Shown: positions 34,161 through 42,053, counted from the stretch's first letter. The stretch is 64,000 nt of DNA from Catenulispora sp. EB89 (GCF_041261445.1 NZ_JBGCCU010000032.1:62001-126000), one strand, 5' to 3'. Program-made: numbers and translations. Notes: generated by a model from the sequence alone, not told the origin.

Positions 34161-34985
34161 ATGACCTGGCATGTGACAGCTGACATCGACGAGTTCGAGA
34201 GCGCGGCCGGCGACTTCCTGCGCGCCGATCCTGTACGGAACACCGTGCTGCTGACGGTGGTCGCATCGCTGAAGACCTCCGGAGCTACTACTTACAGCGA
34301 CACCCCGCCCTACTTCGGTTGGTACGCCGACTCCGAGGTCCGTGCCGCGTTCTTGCGGACGCCGCCGATGCCGGCCATCGTGACCGACGCCCCGGCCGAC
34401 GCCGCGCGGGAGTTGGTCGAGGTGCTGGACGGTGTGCCCGGGCTCCACGGCCCCGCCGAGACTACGGCGGCTTTCGCGCAGGCCTGGCACGCCGCGAACG
34501 GCCACGAGCCGAAGGTGGCGTCGAACCGAAGGCTCTTCCGCCTGGCAGAGCTGATCCTGCCGCAGCCCGCGCCGAAGGGCTGCGCCCGGCTGGTGACGGA
34601 CGCCGACCGGGACCTGCTGGTCGAATGGTTCGCGGCCTTCGGCATCGATGTCGGCGATCCGAAGGCGGACCCGGTTCGTGCCGTGGATCGGCGCCTGGAG
34701 AACGGCGAACTCCTGCTGTGGGAGCTGGACGGCGTCCCCGTCTCGCTGGCCGGCGCCACGACGCCGATCGCGGGCGTGATGCGCGTGGCTCCCGTCTACA
34801 CGCCGGCCGCGCTACGCGGACACGGCTACGCGGCCGCCGTCACCGCTGCCCTGAGCCGGCGCGGTCTGGACGCCGGCTACGAGGTGGTCTTGTTCACCGA
34901 CCTGGCCAATCCCACCAGCAACGCGCTCTACCAGCGCCTCGGCTATCGTCCCGTCGGGCAGTGGTCGGCTTTGGATCTCGCTTAG
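34161..34985 (+). CDS. GNAT-family acetyltransferase, double-length
   Basis: A 274-aa protein whose C-terminal half is a GNAT domain with motif A VYTPAALRGHGYAAAVTAAL and the C-terminal DLANPTSNALYQRLGYRP strand that closes the acetyl-CoA site. The N-terminal half (residues 1-130) has the same rough fold length but no obvious CoA motif, as in FR47/YobR-like double GNATs. It sits between pnkp and the RNA ligase gene on the same strand, separated from both by about 90-210 bp, so its link to RNA repair is positional only. Confidence 0.85.
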   Translation: MTWHVTADIDEFESAAGDFLRADPVRNTVLLTVVASLKTSGATTYSDTPPYFGWYADSEVRAAFLRTPPMPAIVTDAPADAARELVEVLDGVPGLHGPAETTAAFAQAWHAANGHEPKVASNRRLFRLAELILPQPAPKGCARLVTDADRDLLVEWFAAFGIDVGDPKADPVRAVDRRLENGELLLWELDGVPVSLAGATTPIAGVMRVAPVYTPAALRGHGYAAAVTAALSRRGLDAGYEVVLFTDLANPTSNALYQRLGYRPVGQWSALDLA

Positions 34986-34999
34986 CCGAGAATAATCAC

Positions 35000-35028
35000 T
35001 TTAACCACGGGTTTCTCGCCCCTACCGT
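35000..35028 (+). promoter_or_regulatory. Promoter of the DraRnl-type RNA ligase
   Basis: TTTAAC (35000-35005) and TACCGT (35023-35028) are 17 bp apart, 50 bp before the ATG, which has a GAGACGAGAAG ribosome-binding site. The ligase is thus probably transcribed separately from pnkp. Confidence 0.5.
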
Positions 35029-35077
35029 CGTCGTCGAGTCCATATCCGGACCCTGACCACCACGAGACGAGAAGCCC

Positions 35078-36223
35078 ATGTCCACCCTGCGCGTCACCGC
35101 CGAACCCCTGACGATCCACGTCCATCCCAACGCCGACGCGTTGGAGCTGGCGCAAGTCGGCCTCTACCGGGCCGTCGTCGCCAAGGGCGCGTTCCGGTCC
35201 GGTGATCACGCCATATACGTCCCCGAGCAGTCGGTCCTCCCGGGCGGACTGATCGAGGAGCTGGGGTTGACCGGGCGGCTGGCCGGGTCCGGCAAGGACC
35301 GGGTCAAGGCCGTGCGGCTGCGCGGCGAGCTGTCGCAGGGCATCGTGTGCCGTCCCAAGGTGCTGGACGGCGTCGACCTCGCCGCGGCCCACGCCGCCGG
35401 GGAGGACTTCGCCGAGCTGCTGGGCGTCGTGAAGTGGGTGCCGCCGGTGCCGGTCAGCATGTCCGGGGACGTCGTCTCGGCCGCCGACCTGCTGCCGTGG
35501 ACCGAGATCGAGAACATCGCGCGCTACCCCGGGATCTTCGAGCCCGGCGAGCCGGTGTCCGCCACCGAGAAGGTGCACGGGACCTGCTGCATGCTCACGT
35601 ACCTGGCCGAGACCGGTGAGACCCGCGAGATCGGCGATCCCGGCGGGGTTGGCGGGACCGGCGCGGCCGGCGAGCACGGCAAGTACCTGGTGTCGTCCAA
35701 GGGCTTCGGATCCAAGTACTTGGCCCTGGTCGAGAGCGACAAGAACCTGTACTGGCGCACCGTGCGCGCCCACCGCGTCCCCGAGGCCGCCGCGAAGATC
35801 GCCGAGGCCTACGACGCGCGCCGCGTCGGCATCTACGGCGAGGTCTACGGCAAGGGCGTCCAGGACCTGGCCTACGGAGCCAACGCGCAGGACACGCCGG
35901 GCTTCGCCGCGTTCGACGTCTGCGTCGACGTCGACGGCGTCGTCCGCTGGCTCGGCGCTCCGGAGTGGTCGCGGGCGCTGAAGGACACCGGCCTGGAGAT
36001 CCCCCAGGTGCCGACGCTTTATGAGGGCCCCTACGATGAGGCCCTGTTGCTGGCCCTGGCCTCCGGGGAGGAGACCGTCAGCGGCACGGGCGCGCACATC
36101 CGGGAGGGCATCGTCGTGCGTTCGCAGCGGGAGCACGCGAACGCTGTGGTGGGGAGTCGCACGATCGGCAAGATCGTGTCGGCGGAGTACGTGACGAGGA
36201 GCGGGGGAACCGAATATGAGTGA
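35078..36223 (+). CDS. ATP-dependent RNA ligase, DRB0094/DraRnl (Rnl5) type
   Basis: A 381-aa RNA ligase. Residues 1 to about 120 are an N-terminal OB-like module (STLRVTAEPLTIHVHPNADA, then AIYVPEQSVLPGGLI). The nucleotidyltransferase domain holds the adenylylated Lys in TEKVHGTCC (Lys165), then VSSKGFGSKY, GIYGEVYGKGVQDL, AFDVCVD and the late motif EGIVVRSQREH (motif IV/V with Lys in IGKIVSAEY). Known members seal 3'-OH/5'-phosphate RNA nicks, preferably with RNA on the 3'-OH side. It ends with an 8-nt overlap into the next, broken gene. Confidence 0.93.
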   Translation: MSTLRVTAEPLTIHVHPNADALELAQVGLYRAVVAKGAFRSGDHAIYVPEQSVLPGGLIEELGLTGRLAGSGKDRVKAVRLRGELSQGIVCRPKVLDGVDLAAAHAAGEDFAELLGVVKWVPPVPVSMSGDVVSAADLLPWTEIENIARYPGIFEPGEPVSATEKVHGTCCMLTYLAETGETREIGDPGGVGGTGAAGEHGKYLVSSKGFGSKYLALVESDKNLYWRTVRAHRVPEAAAKIAEAYDARRVGIYGEVYGKGVQDLAYGANAQDTPGFAAFDVCVDVDGVVRWLGAPEWSRALKDTGLEIPQVPTLYEGPYDEALLLALASGEETVSGTGAHIREGIVVRSQREHANAVVGSRTIGKIVSAEYVTRSGGTEYE

Positions 36224-36391
36224 GCAGGTAACCGTGGGGAGCGCCCGGAGCGTCCCCTGCTGTCCGAGGTCCTGGACCCGGAGGAGCTGGCGCGCGAGAT
36301 CGCCGCCGACAAGGTCACCCGCCGCACGCACCCGACGCTGCCGCTGTCGATCTACTCCTACAGCCGCGCCTGCCAGTACGAGCAGGACTAG
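36216..36391 (+). pseudogene. Remnant of a second RNA ligase (T4 Rnl1-like N-terminus)
   Basis: The ATG at 36216 overlaps the upstream ligase stop (ATGAGTGA) in the style of this operon and encodes MSEQVTVG. The frame then shifts near the GTGGGGAG run, and one frame over reads LLSEVLDPEELAREI, then HPTLPLSIYSYSRACQYEQD to a TAG at 36389. The 'HP.LPL.IY.Y...C.Y' block resembles the start of bacterial T4 Rnl1-like ligases, where it is normally followed by W..VT..CRGL. The homology stops dead at the stop codon, where integrase-like DNA begins. Two lesions (frameshift and truncation) make it a pseudogene. Confidence 0.65.
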
Positions 36392-36630
36392 CTATCGAAC
36401 TTTGTCCGTTCGAAGGCACGCCCGAGTCTTCCTGCCACCGCGCTCACATATCTGCCTGCTGTGATGCGGAGATTGGAGTGCCCGGTGAGTTCGGAGACGT
36501 CGGTGAGATCGAGGTACCACTGGATAAATGCGGTGGCGCAGAGCACGTGTCGCAGCGTGTGACAGGTCCAACCACTTCCGGATCGCGGCGTTGCGCCGCC
36601 CGGTTGCCACGAACATCGGCTGTGCGATGG
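36388..36630 (-). pseudogene. Tyrosine recombinase 3'-end remnant
   Basis: The last about 63 codons on the minus strand read CHTLRHVLCATAFIQWYLDL, then ELTGHSNLRITAGRYVSAVAG and AFERTKFDS. They contain the HxxR, H and nucleophile Tyr of tyrosine recombinases and are closely similar to the intact integrase end at 40206-40450. Upstream, similarity continues only in another frame (AQPMFVATGRRNA), so there is a frameshift, and then it is lost. It is a relic of an earlier integration, or one end of a duplicated element. It abuts the broken ligase gene. Confidence 0.8.
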
Positions 36631-36720
36631 TGTGCGCGGTATCTGAACGCTGCGAACCAAGGGATGCCATCTAGATTTGCCGAATAATTTGAGGTGGCTA
36701 TCTGAGGTGAGTCTCTGGGG

Positions 36721-36748
36721 TATGATTGGCGTCAGCAGGATCCTGACG
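36721..36748 (+). promoter_or_regulatory. Promoter and dyad of the XRE-ImmA gene
   Basis: A good -10, TATGAT (36721-36726), is followed by the inverted repeat CGTCAG-N7-CTGACG (36730-36748) at the likely transcription start. Two TGAGGTG direct repeats lie about 12 bp apart just upstream (about 36690 and 36703). The arrangement suggests autoregulation by the XRE domain, with inactivation through the ImmA peptidase. Confidence 0.55.
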
Positions 36749-36766
36749 ATCGAGAGCGGGTGAGCT

Positions 36767-37855
36767 ATGAGCACGTCGTTGCCGGTGGCGAACCCGGCGA
36801 TGCTTGTACTTGCCCGCGAGTCGCGTGGCAAGCGACAGGGGCAGGTAGCCCAGGAGATGTCCGAAGTCTTGGGCGTCGCGGTGTCGCAAGGGTACGTCAG
36901 CCGCGCTGAGGCCGGGCGGTTGAACGTGGCCGAAGACCGCCTCGATGCGATGGCCAAGGTGCTTGGCTACCCGGTCGCGCTGCTGTGTTCCGACCCGGCT
37001 GCGGACGGCGTGGGCGTCGGGCTGGTCCACCATCGAAAGAAGGTGTCGCTGGGCGCCCCCGCTCTTCGGCAGATTCACTCCGAACTTGCCCTGGCACGCC
37101 GTCAGACCGCAGCCCTCGTCGCGGCGGTCGGGGGTCGGCACCACAGTTTCTTCCGCGCGGAACTCACCGAGATTGACTCGCCGGAGGAGAAAGCGATCGA
37201 ACTCCGTGACAGGTGGGGGGTGCCGCCCGGGCCGATTGCCAGCCTGGTCCGTGTCATTGAGGATGCTGGCGGGATTGTTCTCGTTCGCGATCTCGGCACC
37301 TCTGAGATCGATGCGGTCAGCCAATGGCCAGATGACGGGTTGCCGTTGTTCCTGCTGAGCTCGCGGGCGCCCGGCGACCGATTTCGGTTCAGCCTGGCGC
37401 ATGAACTAGGCCACTTGCTGCTTCACCGCGAGCCCGGGGGTACGCAGGACCAGGAAGGTCAGGCCGATCGTTTCGCCAGCGAGTTGCTGATGCCTGCCGG
37501 GGTCATCCGCGGGCAGCTATCGGGTGCGGACATCGCGCGTGTGACCGAACTGAAGCCTCGCTGGGGCGTGTCAATGGCAGCGCTCATCCGGCGGGGTCTT
37601 GACCTTGGCGCGCTCAGCGACTGGCAGTACCGCAACCTCATGATCGAGATGTCGGTCATGGGATACCGGGCTCAAGAGCCGGCCGCGATCGCCCCTGAAT
37701 CCCCGGCAGCGATCGCAGACATCGTGACCGGGCTCCTTGGGCGTGGACACACCAGGGCGCAGCTCGCCGCAATGGCTGGGCTGCTGCCTGCCGAGTTCGA
37801 GCAGCAATACCTCAAGCAATTGACGTCGATCCAAGAGCTTTCAATGCAATCCTGA
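36767..37855 (+). CDS. XRE-ImmA/IrrE fusion: HTH regulator with zinc metallopeptidase
   Basis: A 362-aa protein. Residues 10-75 are an XRE-type HTH (LARESRGKRQGQVAQEM, VSQGYVSRAEAGRLNV). Residues 150 to about 270 form an ImmA/IrrE-type peptidase with HELGH at residues 212-216 and the third ligand region ADRFASELLMP. Such fusions sense a signal and cleave a repressor or are themselves relieved from DNA. A helical C-terminus follows. GAGCGGGTGAG precedes the ATG. It is 9 nt upstream of a TGT-like gene, whose ribosome-binding site overlaps its stop, so the two are one operon. Confidence 0.9.
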   Translation: MSTSLPVANPAMLVLARESRGKRQGQVAQEMSEVLGVAVSQGYVSRAEAGRLNVAEDRLDAMAKVLGYPVALLCSDPAADGVGVGLVHHRKKVSLGAPALRQIHSELALARRQTAALVAAVGGRHHSFFRAELTEIDSPEEKAIELRDRWGVPPGPIASLVRVIEDAGGIVLVRDLGTSEIDAVSQWPDDGLPLFLLSSRAPGDRFRFSLAHELGHLLLHREPGGTQDQEGQADRFASELLMPAGVIRGQLSGADIARVTELKPRWGVSMAALIRRGLDLGALSDWQYRNLMIEMSVMGYRAQEPAAIAPESPAAIADIVTGLLGRGHTRAQLAAMAGLLPAEFEQQYLKQLTSIQELSMQS

Positions 37856-37864
37856 GGTGATGCA

Positions 37865-39046
37865 GTGACGCAGCCATCCGAACAGCCGCTCCGCAGGCGG
37901 CAGGTGACTGCCGCAGTGGGTGCGACGGGTAGGCCCACCGCTCTTGAGGTGCTTCGCGACCGCGGAATGCACCTTGCTAGACCGACCGGCACCCACAGCA
38001 AGGTCGATCCGGAATTCGATCCTCCGGCGAGCGGCGGGATTGCCCTGTGCGGGGAGAAGGCGAGGGCTGGCCTGCTAACTCTCAAGGCCTCGGCCGCCGT
38101 CCTCGTCCTGGCGGACACCGCGGTGTATGAGAGCTACATCGCTACGGCTCAGTCGCCATTGCGCGTCCCCGACATCAGCGACACGTTGTTCGCTGATGAC
38201 GATCCCCTCGACAGCCTGCTCAACGATCTAGTCGCCAGTCAGGCGCCGTTCGCCTTCACCCCGTCGGGGTATATAGCCCCTGGCGACTTCGCCGCCTTCA
38301 AAGCTCTGGTGAACGCCCTAGCGGGCATCGTTCGAGCCGATGTCGTCGCCGTGATCCCCATGGCGGTGACCTGGCTGCGTAAGGAGACTCTCGGCCAAGT
38401 CATTGCCTGCCTGAAGCAGATCCCGCACCCGATCGCGCTGGTGTTGGGCGGCCAGTACAACCCGACTGATCACTACGCCGACGTCGCGGGGAACCTTCGA
38501 CGCCTCTACCGGGAGATCCCCAACCTCGGCCTGTGGCGCACCGACGTGGTCTCGGGCCTGGACTGCATGGCGCACGGCGGTCTGTTTGCCGGGATCGGCA
38601 GCAGCAGCGCGCTGCGCCACTGCGTACCGCCAGGTGAGATCACCCAGCCGAGCGGCGTCCGCCTCAAGCCGTCGGTGTTCATGGCGGATCTTCTGAGCTA
38701 CGCCCGTGCCGACAAGCTCGCCCGGCTATACGCCAACGACGACCCCCCGCAGTGCTGGTGTACTGAGTGCCGCGGCCGCGGGCTTGACCGCTTCGACAGC
38801 TTCGACACCGAGGTGGCGCAAAGCGCTGCGGCTCACAACACCGCCGCTTGGATCGAGCTGTGGTCGGACATGTACGCGACGCCGTTACCGGAACGATCGA
38901 GAACGTGGACTTCAAGGGTCCAGAAGGCGGTTTCCGAGCACAGGCTCGAGAGCGAGAGGATCGAACAGCCGCAAGCGTTCGTGCCGTCGAAAACGCTCAC
39001 GCGGTTGGCCAAGCTCGCGGCGGCCGACTCGGCGGCCCAAGGCTAG
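37865..39046 (+). CDS. tRNA-guanine transglycosylase (TGT)-like protein
   Basis: A 393-aa protein that reads like a divergent TGT-superfamily barrel. A zinc-site-like CWCTEC (Cys297, 299, 302) with His324 matches the Cx Cx2C...H pattern at the C-terminus of TGT enzymes. Upstream the sequence LGLWRTDVVSGLDCMAHGGL followed by FAGIGSSSALRHCVPPGE resembles the late barrel strands. TGT enzymes exchange guanine for a 7-deazaguanine in tRNA, and the DpdA branch does so in DNA. The substrate here is unknown and no queuosine-precursor genes are near. The GTG start is supported by GAGGTGA at 37854. Confidence 0.65.
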   Translation: MTQPSEQPLRRRQVTAAVGATGRPTALEVLRDRGMHLARPTGTHSKVDPEFDPPASGGIALCGEKARAGLLTLKASAAVLVLADTAVYESYIATAQSPLRVPDISDTLFADDDPLDSLLNDLVASQAPFAFTPSGYIAPGDFAAFKALVNALAGIVRADVVAVIPMAVTWLRKETLGQVIACLKQIPHPIALVLGGQYNPTDHYADVAGNLRRLYREIPNLGLWRTDVVSGLDCMAHGGLFAGIGSSSALRHCVPPGEITQPSGVRLKPSVFMADLLSYARADKLARLYANDDPPQCWCTECRGRGLDRFDSFDTEVAQSAAAHNTAAWIELWSDMYATPLPERSRTWTSRVQKAVSEHRLESERIEQPQAFVPSKTLTRLAKLAAADSAAQG

Positions 39047-39756
39047 AGGTGCTGGGGCTGCACCTGCTGGTACACCTGCTCCACGAACTGCCAGCCTGCC
39101 GCGGTGTGGCGGCGGCGGATAAAAGGCCGCGGAGGGACGAGCACTTCTTGGTCATCGCCATCTGCTACCAGCACACCGATACCGTAGTAGCTGGCTTCCA
39201 GCACTAGGCTCTGCACGTCAGAAGGTGCCGATGTCAAGGACATCATGCGCATTGCGAAGGGCGCGAAGCGCCCCGCGTCCTGCAGACCCGATCGCCAGCC
39301 GCGTACGGGGACCAGCACCATATCGACCATCAGCGGCTGCACGGCGTGGCGTTGAACCAGGTGGCCGCTTCGCTCAAGCGCACCGGATGGGATCCTGCGC
39401 AGGGTTCTGCGCTCACGCGCAGTCAGCGACTCCACCGGTACCGGGAGACCTGACGGCAGTCCCAGCAGCATATCGAGTTGGTCTGAGGCGCACAGGCTGC
39501 CAAGGCCGGCATCAAGACGACGTGAATGCTCCTGCTGGTTCAGCCGATAAGCCACCTCCACACTTCGGCCCACCAGTTCTGCGGTTCGCCAACACGTCTC
39601 GGCGGGGACGAAATCGCGGATCGCAGAACGCGAGAGCGCCCCAAAGGTATGAAGGGACGAACCCGCCGCCGATCCAGTCATCGCGCACCTTGCCTCGTCT
39701 GCCCGCCATCTCCAACACCGATTAACCGCATCAGTGTCAATAGCTTCGAACTGCAT
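39043..39756 (-). CDS. Uncharacterised protein convergent with the TGT-like gene
   Basis: A 237-aa protein with no family I can name. It opens MQFEAIDTDAVNRCWRWR, has an Arg/Leu-rich centre (LTARERRTLRRIPSG) and ends with a beta-like LEASYYGIGVLVADGDDQEV and WQFVEQVYQQVQP. No membrane segment. It overlaps the TGT-like gene by 4 nt tail to tail. Its GC3 is lower than in the chromosome left of 36.4 kb, as for its neighbours. It may be part of the same mobile module. Confidence 0.6.
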   Translation of the reverse strand: MQFEAIDTDAVNRCWRWRADEARCAMTGSAAGSSLHTFGALSRSAIRDFVPAETCWRTAELVGRSVEVAYRLNQQEHSRRLDAGLGSLCASDQLDMLLGLPSGLPVPVESLTARERRTLRRIPSGALERSGHLVQRHAVQPLMVDMVLVPVRGWRSGLQDAGRFAPFAMRMMSLTSAPSDVQSLVLEASYYGIGVLVADGDDQEVLVPPRPFIRRRHTAAGWQFVEQVYQQVQPQHL

Positions 39757-40205
39757 GTTACAGGTAAACCAATTGATGGTTCTGAGTTGAGTGGCCCGCT
39801 CCAGGCTGCGAGGCGGGCAGGCTGAAGGCTATCGGCTGGCCCAGCCCTGAGACCAGAGGGGATGATCAGGTTGTAACCGAAAGAGTCGCTGGCGCGACCC
39901 GAGCGGCACAGCAGCAACCGGGCTACGCGGTGGCTTCGTTGACACAGATGAGGAGCGATCGGGAGGCAGGTACCACGCGTCCCGTTCGGCACCTGTGCAC
40001 CCGGTGTTGTCTTCAATCCTTCTGACGGATCTCAGTGCTGACGCCGAACGGGCCTCAGCAACAGCCATTGGTTCCACCGCGCGGCTCCGGTTGAGGGCTT
40101 CTGCCCCCGTCTGGCAGTCGGCAAGCCTGCGAGTAACAACTCCCTGCAAACCGTATACCCCAGCCCAAGTACTAACTATTGGACTGAGCTGATGTCGGTA
40201 CTTTG
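39757..40205. other. Intergenic, no supported gene
   Basis: Between the 237-aa gene start and the integrase stop I see no gene with good codon bias, no tRNA and no clear terminator. One open frame on the minus strand (39829-40209) lacks a ribosome-binding site and any recognisable feature. Confidence 0.5.
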
Positions 40206-41450
40206 TCATTCCATCGCCTGCTTGACTCGAGTTCGTTCGAAGGCTCTTTCAAGTGTCCCAGCCACAGCACCGACGTACCTGTCCGCTGTGATGCGGATGG
40301 TGGAGTGACCGGCGAGCTTGGAGACGTCGGTGAGGTCGAGCTTCCATTCGACGAGCGCAGTGGTGCAGAAGACGTGCCGGAGCGTGTGCCAAGTCCAACG
40401 ACTGCCTGACTCGGGAGTGCGCCATCCAGCCGCCGCAAAGGCTGGCTCTGCGATGGACGAGTAGAAGCTGCAGGCGTACATGTACTTGCCGCCTCTGGCG
40501 GGGAAGAGTCGCGCGTTGGGGTTGGAACCGGCGTCCCGTTCAGTCCTCGCTTCGTTGATACGACGGGCGAGCATGTCGGCGAGACGGTAGCCGTCCGGCG
40601 CAATCTCAGGGAACAGGGTCGTGCGGATGATGCCGTTCTTGGGTAGTTCGATGGTCTGCTTGCCATTGACTTCGATGACCTTCCGCAGGACCGTGATCGT
40701 GCGTCTTGTCGAATCCACATCGTCGGCCGAAAGCGCGAGCATTTCTCCGCGCCGGATACCTGAGTAGGCCGCGACGTACGGCATCAACTCACGCCACCAG
40801 CGGCATAGCCTCTTCTGCTGTGTGGCCAAGGCGAGCGCTGACACATCCCGATGGCGCGGTAGCGAGGCCATGTCGATGAAGTCGGTGCTCTCTCCGCAAA
40901 TCCGCGCTTTCAGGGTCGGGCGAGGGCGATCGCCGGCCTGCCAGTGGACGACGGCCGGCAATGGCTCAGTGAGAAACCCCATGCTGCCGCCGATCTTGAT
41001 CAATCCTGAGATGAACGTCCGCAGCCGGGCGCCTGATGTGGCAGTATTTGCGCGGTTGACGATCTGCTGCATATGCCACGTTTCGATGGCTCCGCACGGT
41101 ACATCTCCGATGACCTCGAGTGTCTTCCTGCCGAATCGTTCCTGATCTGCTCGATAGGAGCTTGACCACTGCCTGTCAGCCGGTAGCCGGTCTGGAGAAA
41201 GGTAGTAAGCGATGAGGTCGGCGCCTGATGCTGTCTCGAAGCGGTTGAGGTCGGGGAGGCCTGCGAGCCGGCGCTTGACTGGATCGAGCTTGCGTGCCAG
41301 GCCGTCCTCGTCCGCGGCCTGACGGTACTTACGCTTACCGTCGCGATCGTAGAAAGCGGCGCGCCACGGGTCGCCAGGCTGTGCTGGGGGATAGACAGTG
41401 ATGCCATCGAGGGTCTTAATGATCCCACTGACGCTTCGGATGCCGCTCAC
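40206..41450 (-). CDS. Tyrosine recombinase (phage-type integrase)
   Basis: A 414-aa site-specific recombinase. The N-terminal arm reads ITVYPPAQPGDPWRAAFYDRDGKRKYRQ-type sequence, the core-binding domain is in the middle, and the catalytic set is Arg in YSGIRRGEMLAL, HxxR in WHTLRHVF, His in LAGHSTIRI and the nucleophile Tyr in ADRYVGAV (about Tyr392). The GTG at 41450 is chosen because GGGAGG (41462-41457) sits 6 nt upstream and the length then matches the family; upstream in-frame starts exist at 41669 and 41744. The start overlaps the stop of a small Cys-rich ORF (GTGA). It mobilises the island and is intact in all key residues. Confidence 0.9.
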   Translation of the reverse strand: MSGIRSVSGIIKTLDGITVYPPAQPGDPWRAAFYDRDGKRKYRQAADEDGLARKLDPVKRRLAGLPDLNRFETASGADLIAYYLSPDRLPADRQWSSSYRADQERFGRKTLEVIGDVPCGAIETWHMQQIVNRANTATSGARLRTFISGLIKIGGSMGFLTEPLPAVVHWQAGDRPRPTLKARICGESTDFIDMASLPRHRDVSALALATQQKRLCRWWRELMPYVAAYSGIRRGEMLALSADDVDSTRRTITVLRKVIEVNGKQTIELPKNGIIRTTLFPEIAPDGYRLADMLARRINEARTERDAGSNPNARLFPARGGKYMYACSFYSSIAEPAFAAAGWRTPESGSRWTWHTLRHVFCTTALVEWKLDLTDVSKLAGHSTIRITADRYVGAVAGTLERAFERTRVKQAME

Positions 41451-41701
41451 TGTGCGCCTCCCGCCGACGATGTCGAGCACTTCTGGACGTGTGGGAGCGC
41501 GCCGACGAACCGGGGCAACCGCTTGAGCTTCGTCAGGACCTGCTGCGGAGTATTCACGTAGGGGACGGTCCACAGACACCTGCAGTCCCGCAAGGGGCAC
41601 ATGGTCTGACGAACGGCGGTCGCGCTGAGACTGTCGCGGCAGCCAAAGCGGTTGCAGCGTGGTGTCCATGTCCCGGATGCCCTTCGGTCGTGCATTCGCA
41701 T
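41447..41701 (-). CDS. Small Cys-rich ORF coupled to the integrase (excisionase position)
   Basis: 84 codons on the minus strand end in TGA overlapping the integrase GTG (GTGA), the usual place for an excisionase. The peptide carries two CX4C pairs (CNRFGC and CPLRDC) that could bind zinc, then LWTVPYVNTPQQVLTKL and a C-terminal LPRFVGALPHVQKC. It does not match the HTH_17 excisionase pattern well. The second half has good GC3, and a start at Met34 (41602) is also possible. It could be a novel directionality factor or a relic. Confidence 0.4.
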   Translation of the reverse strand: MRMHDRRASGTWTPRCNRFGCRDSLSATAVRQTMCPLRDCRCLWTVPYVNTPQQVLTKLKRLPRFVGALPHVQKCSTSSAGGAQ

Positions 41702-41786
41702 CTAAACGGCGACGTGGGAGCCGCGTCGGATCGATTATGCACAACTGCTCATGGTTCGCTGATCTTCGCGCCGATTCAGTCGAGTC

Positions 41787-42053
41787 GTGTCATCTGCCGG
41801 CGAACCACCCGACCCGCGACTGCTGGCGCTCGGCCTGCGCATCCGGAAGCTTCGCGAGGCACGGCAGTTGAGTTTGGAGGAGCTCGCCCACCTCAGCGAC
41901 CTGAGTTTTCGTGGACTGATCTATATCGAGCACGGACGTCGTAATCCGGGCGTGCTGACGCTCCTAAAGATCGCCGACGGGTTAGGTGTGTTACCCCAGG
42001 ACCTGTTCGACGATGAAGCTCGCGAATGCCAGAACGAGGGCGGGTCCTCCTAG
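41787..42053 (+). CDS. XRE-family transcriptional regulator, small
   Basis: An 88-aa HTH protein, almost all domain: LGLRIRKLREARQLSLEELA, then SDLSFRGLIYIEHGRRNPG and LLKIADGLGVLPQDLF. It is typical of phage/plasmid repressors of about 80 aa. The GTG start is divergent from the integrase and its coupled ORF. It probably controls integrase or excision promoters. Confidence 0.85.
   Translation: MSSAGEPPDPRLLALGLRIRKLREARQLSLEELAHLSDLSFRGLIYIEHGRRNPGVLTLLKIADGLGVLPQDLFDDEARECQNEGGSS

Noticed and set aside
31339-34266. Very long minus-strand open frame opposite pnkp (about 975 codons)
   Set aside because: It is a shadow of pnkp: high GC3 on one strand keeps the antisense frame open. Composition is Arg/Ala/Val/His/Gln-rich without any motif.
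33741-34505. Minus-strand frame with YQPDSPTYQPSS repeats
   Set aside because: The repeat is a by-product of a 36-bp tandem DNA repeat with an in-frame period; the rest overlaps pnkp and the GNAT gene.
39829-40209. 126-codon minus-strand frame before the integrase end
   Set aside because: No Shine-Dalgarno sequence, no domain, weak codon bias.
41451-41744. Longer integrase start at 41744 (TTG) or 41669 (ATG)
   Set aside because: The GTG at 41450 has GGGAGG 6 nt upstream and gives the usual length; the extra N-terminal residues are not integrase-like and overlap a small ORF.
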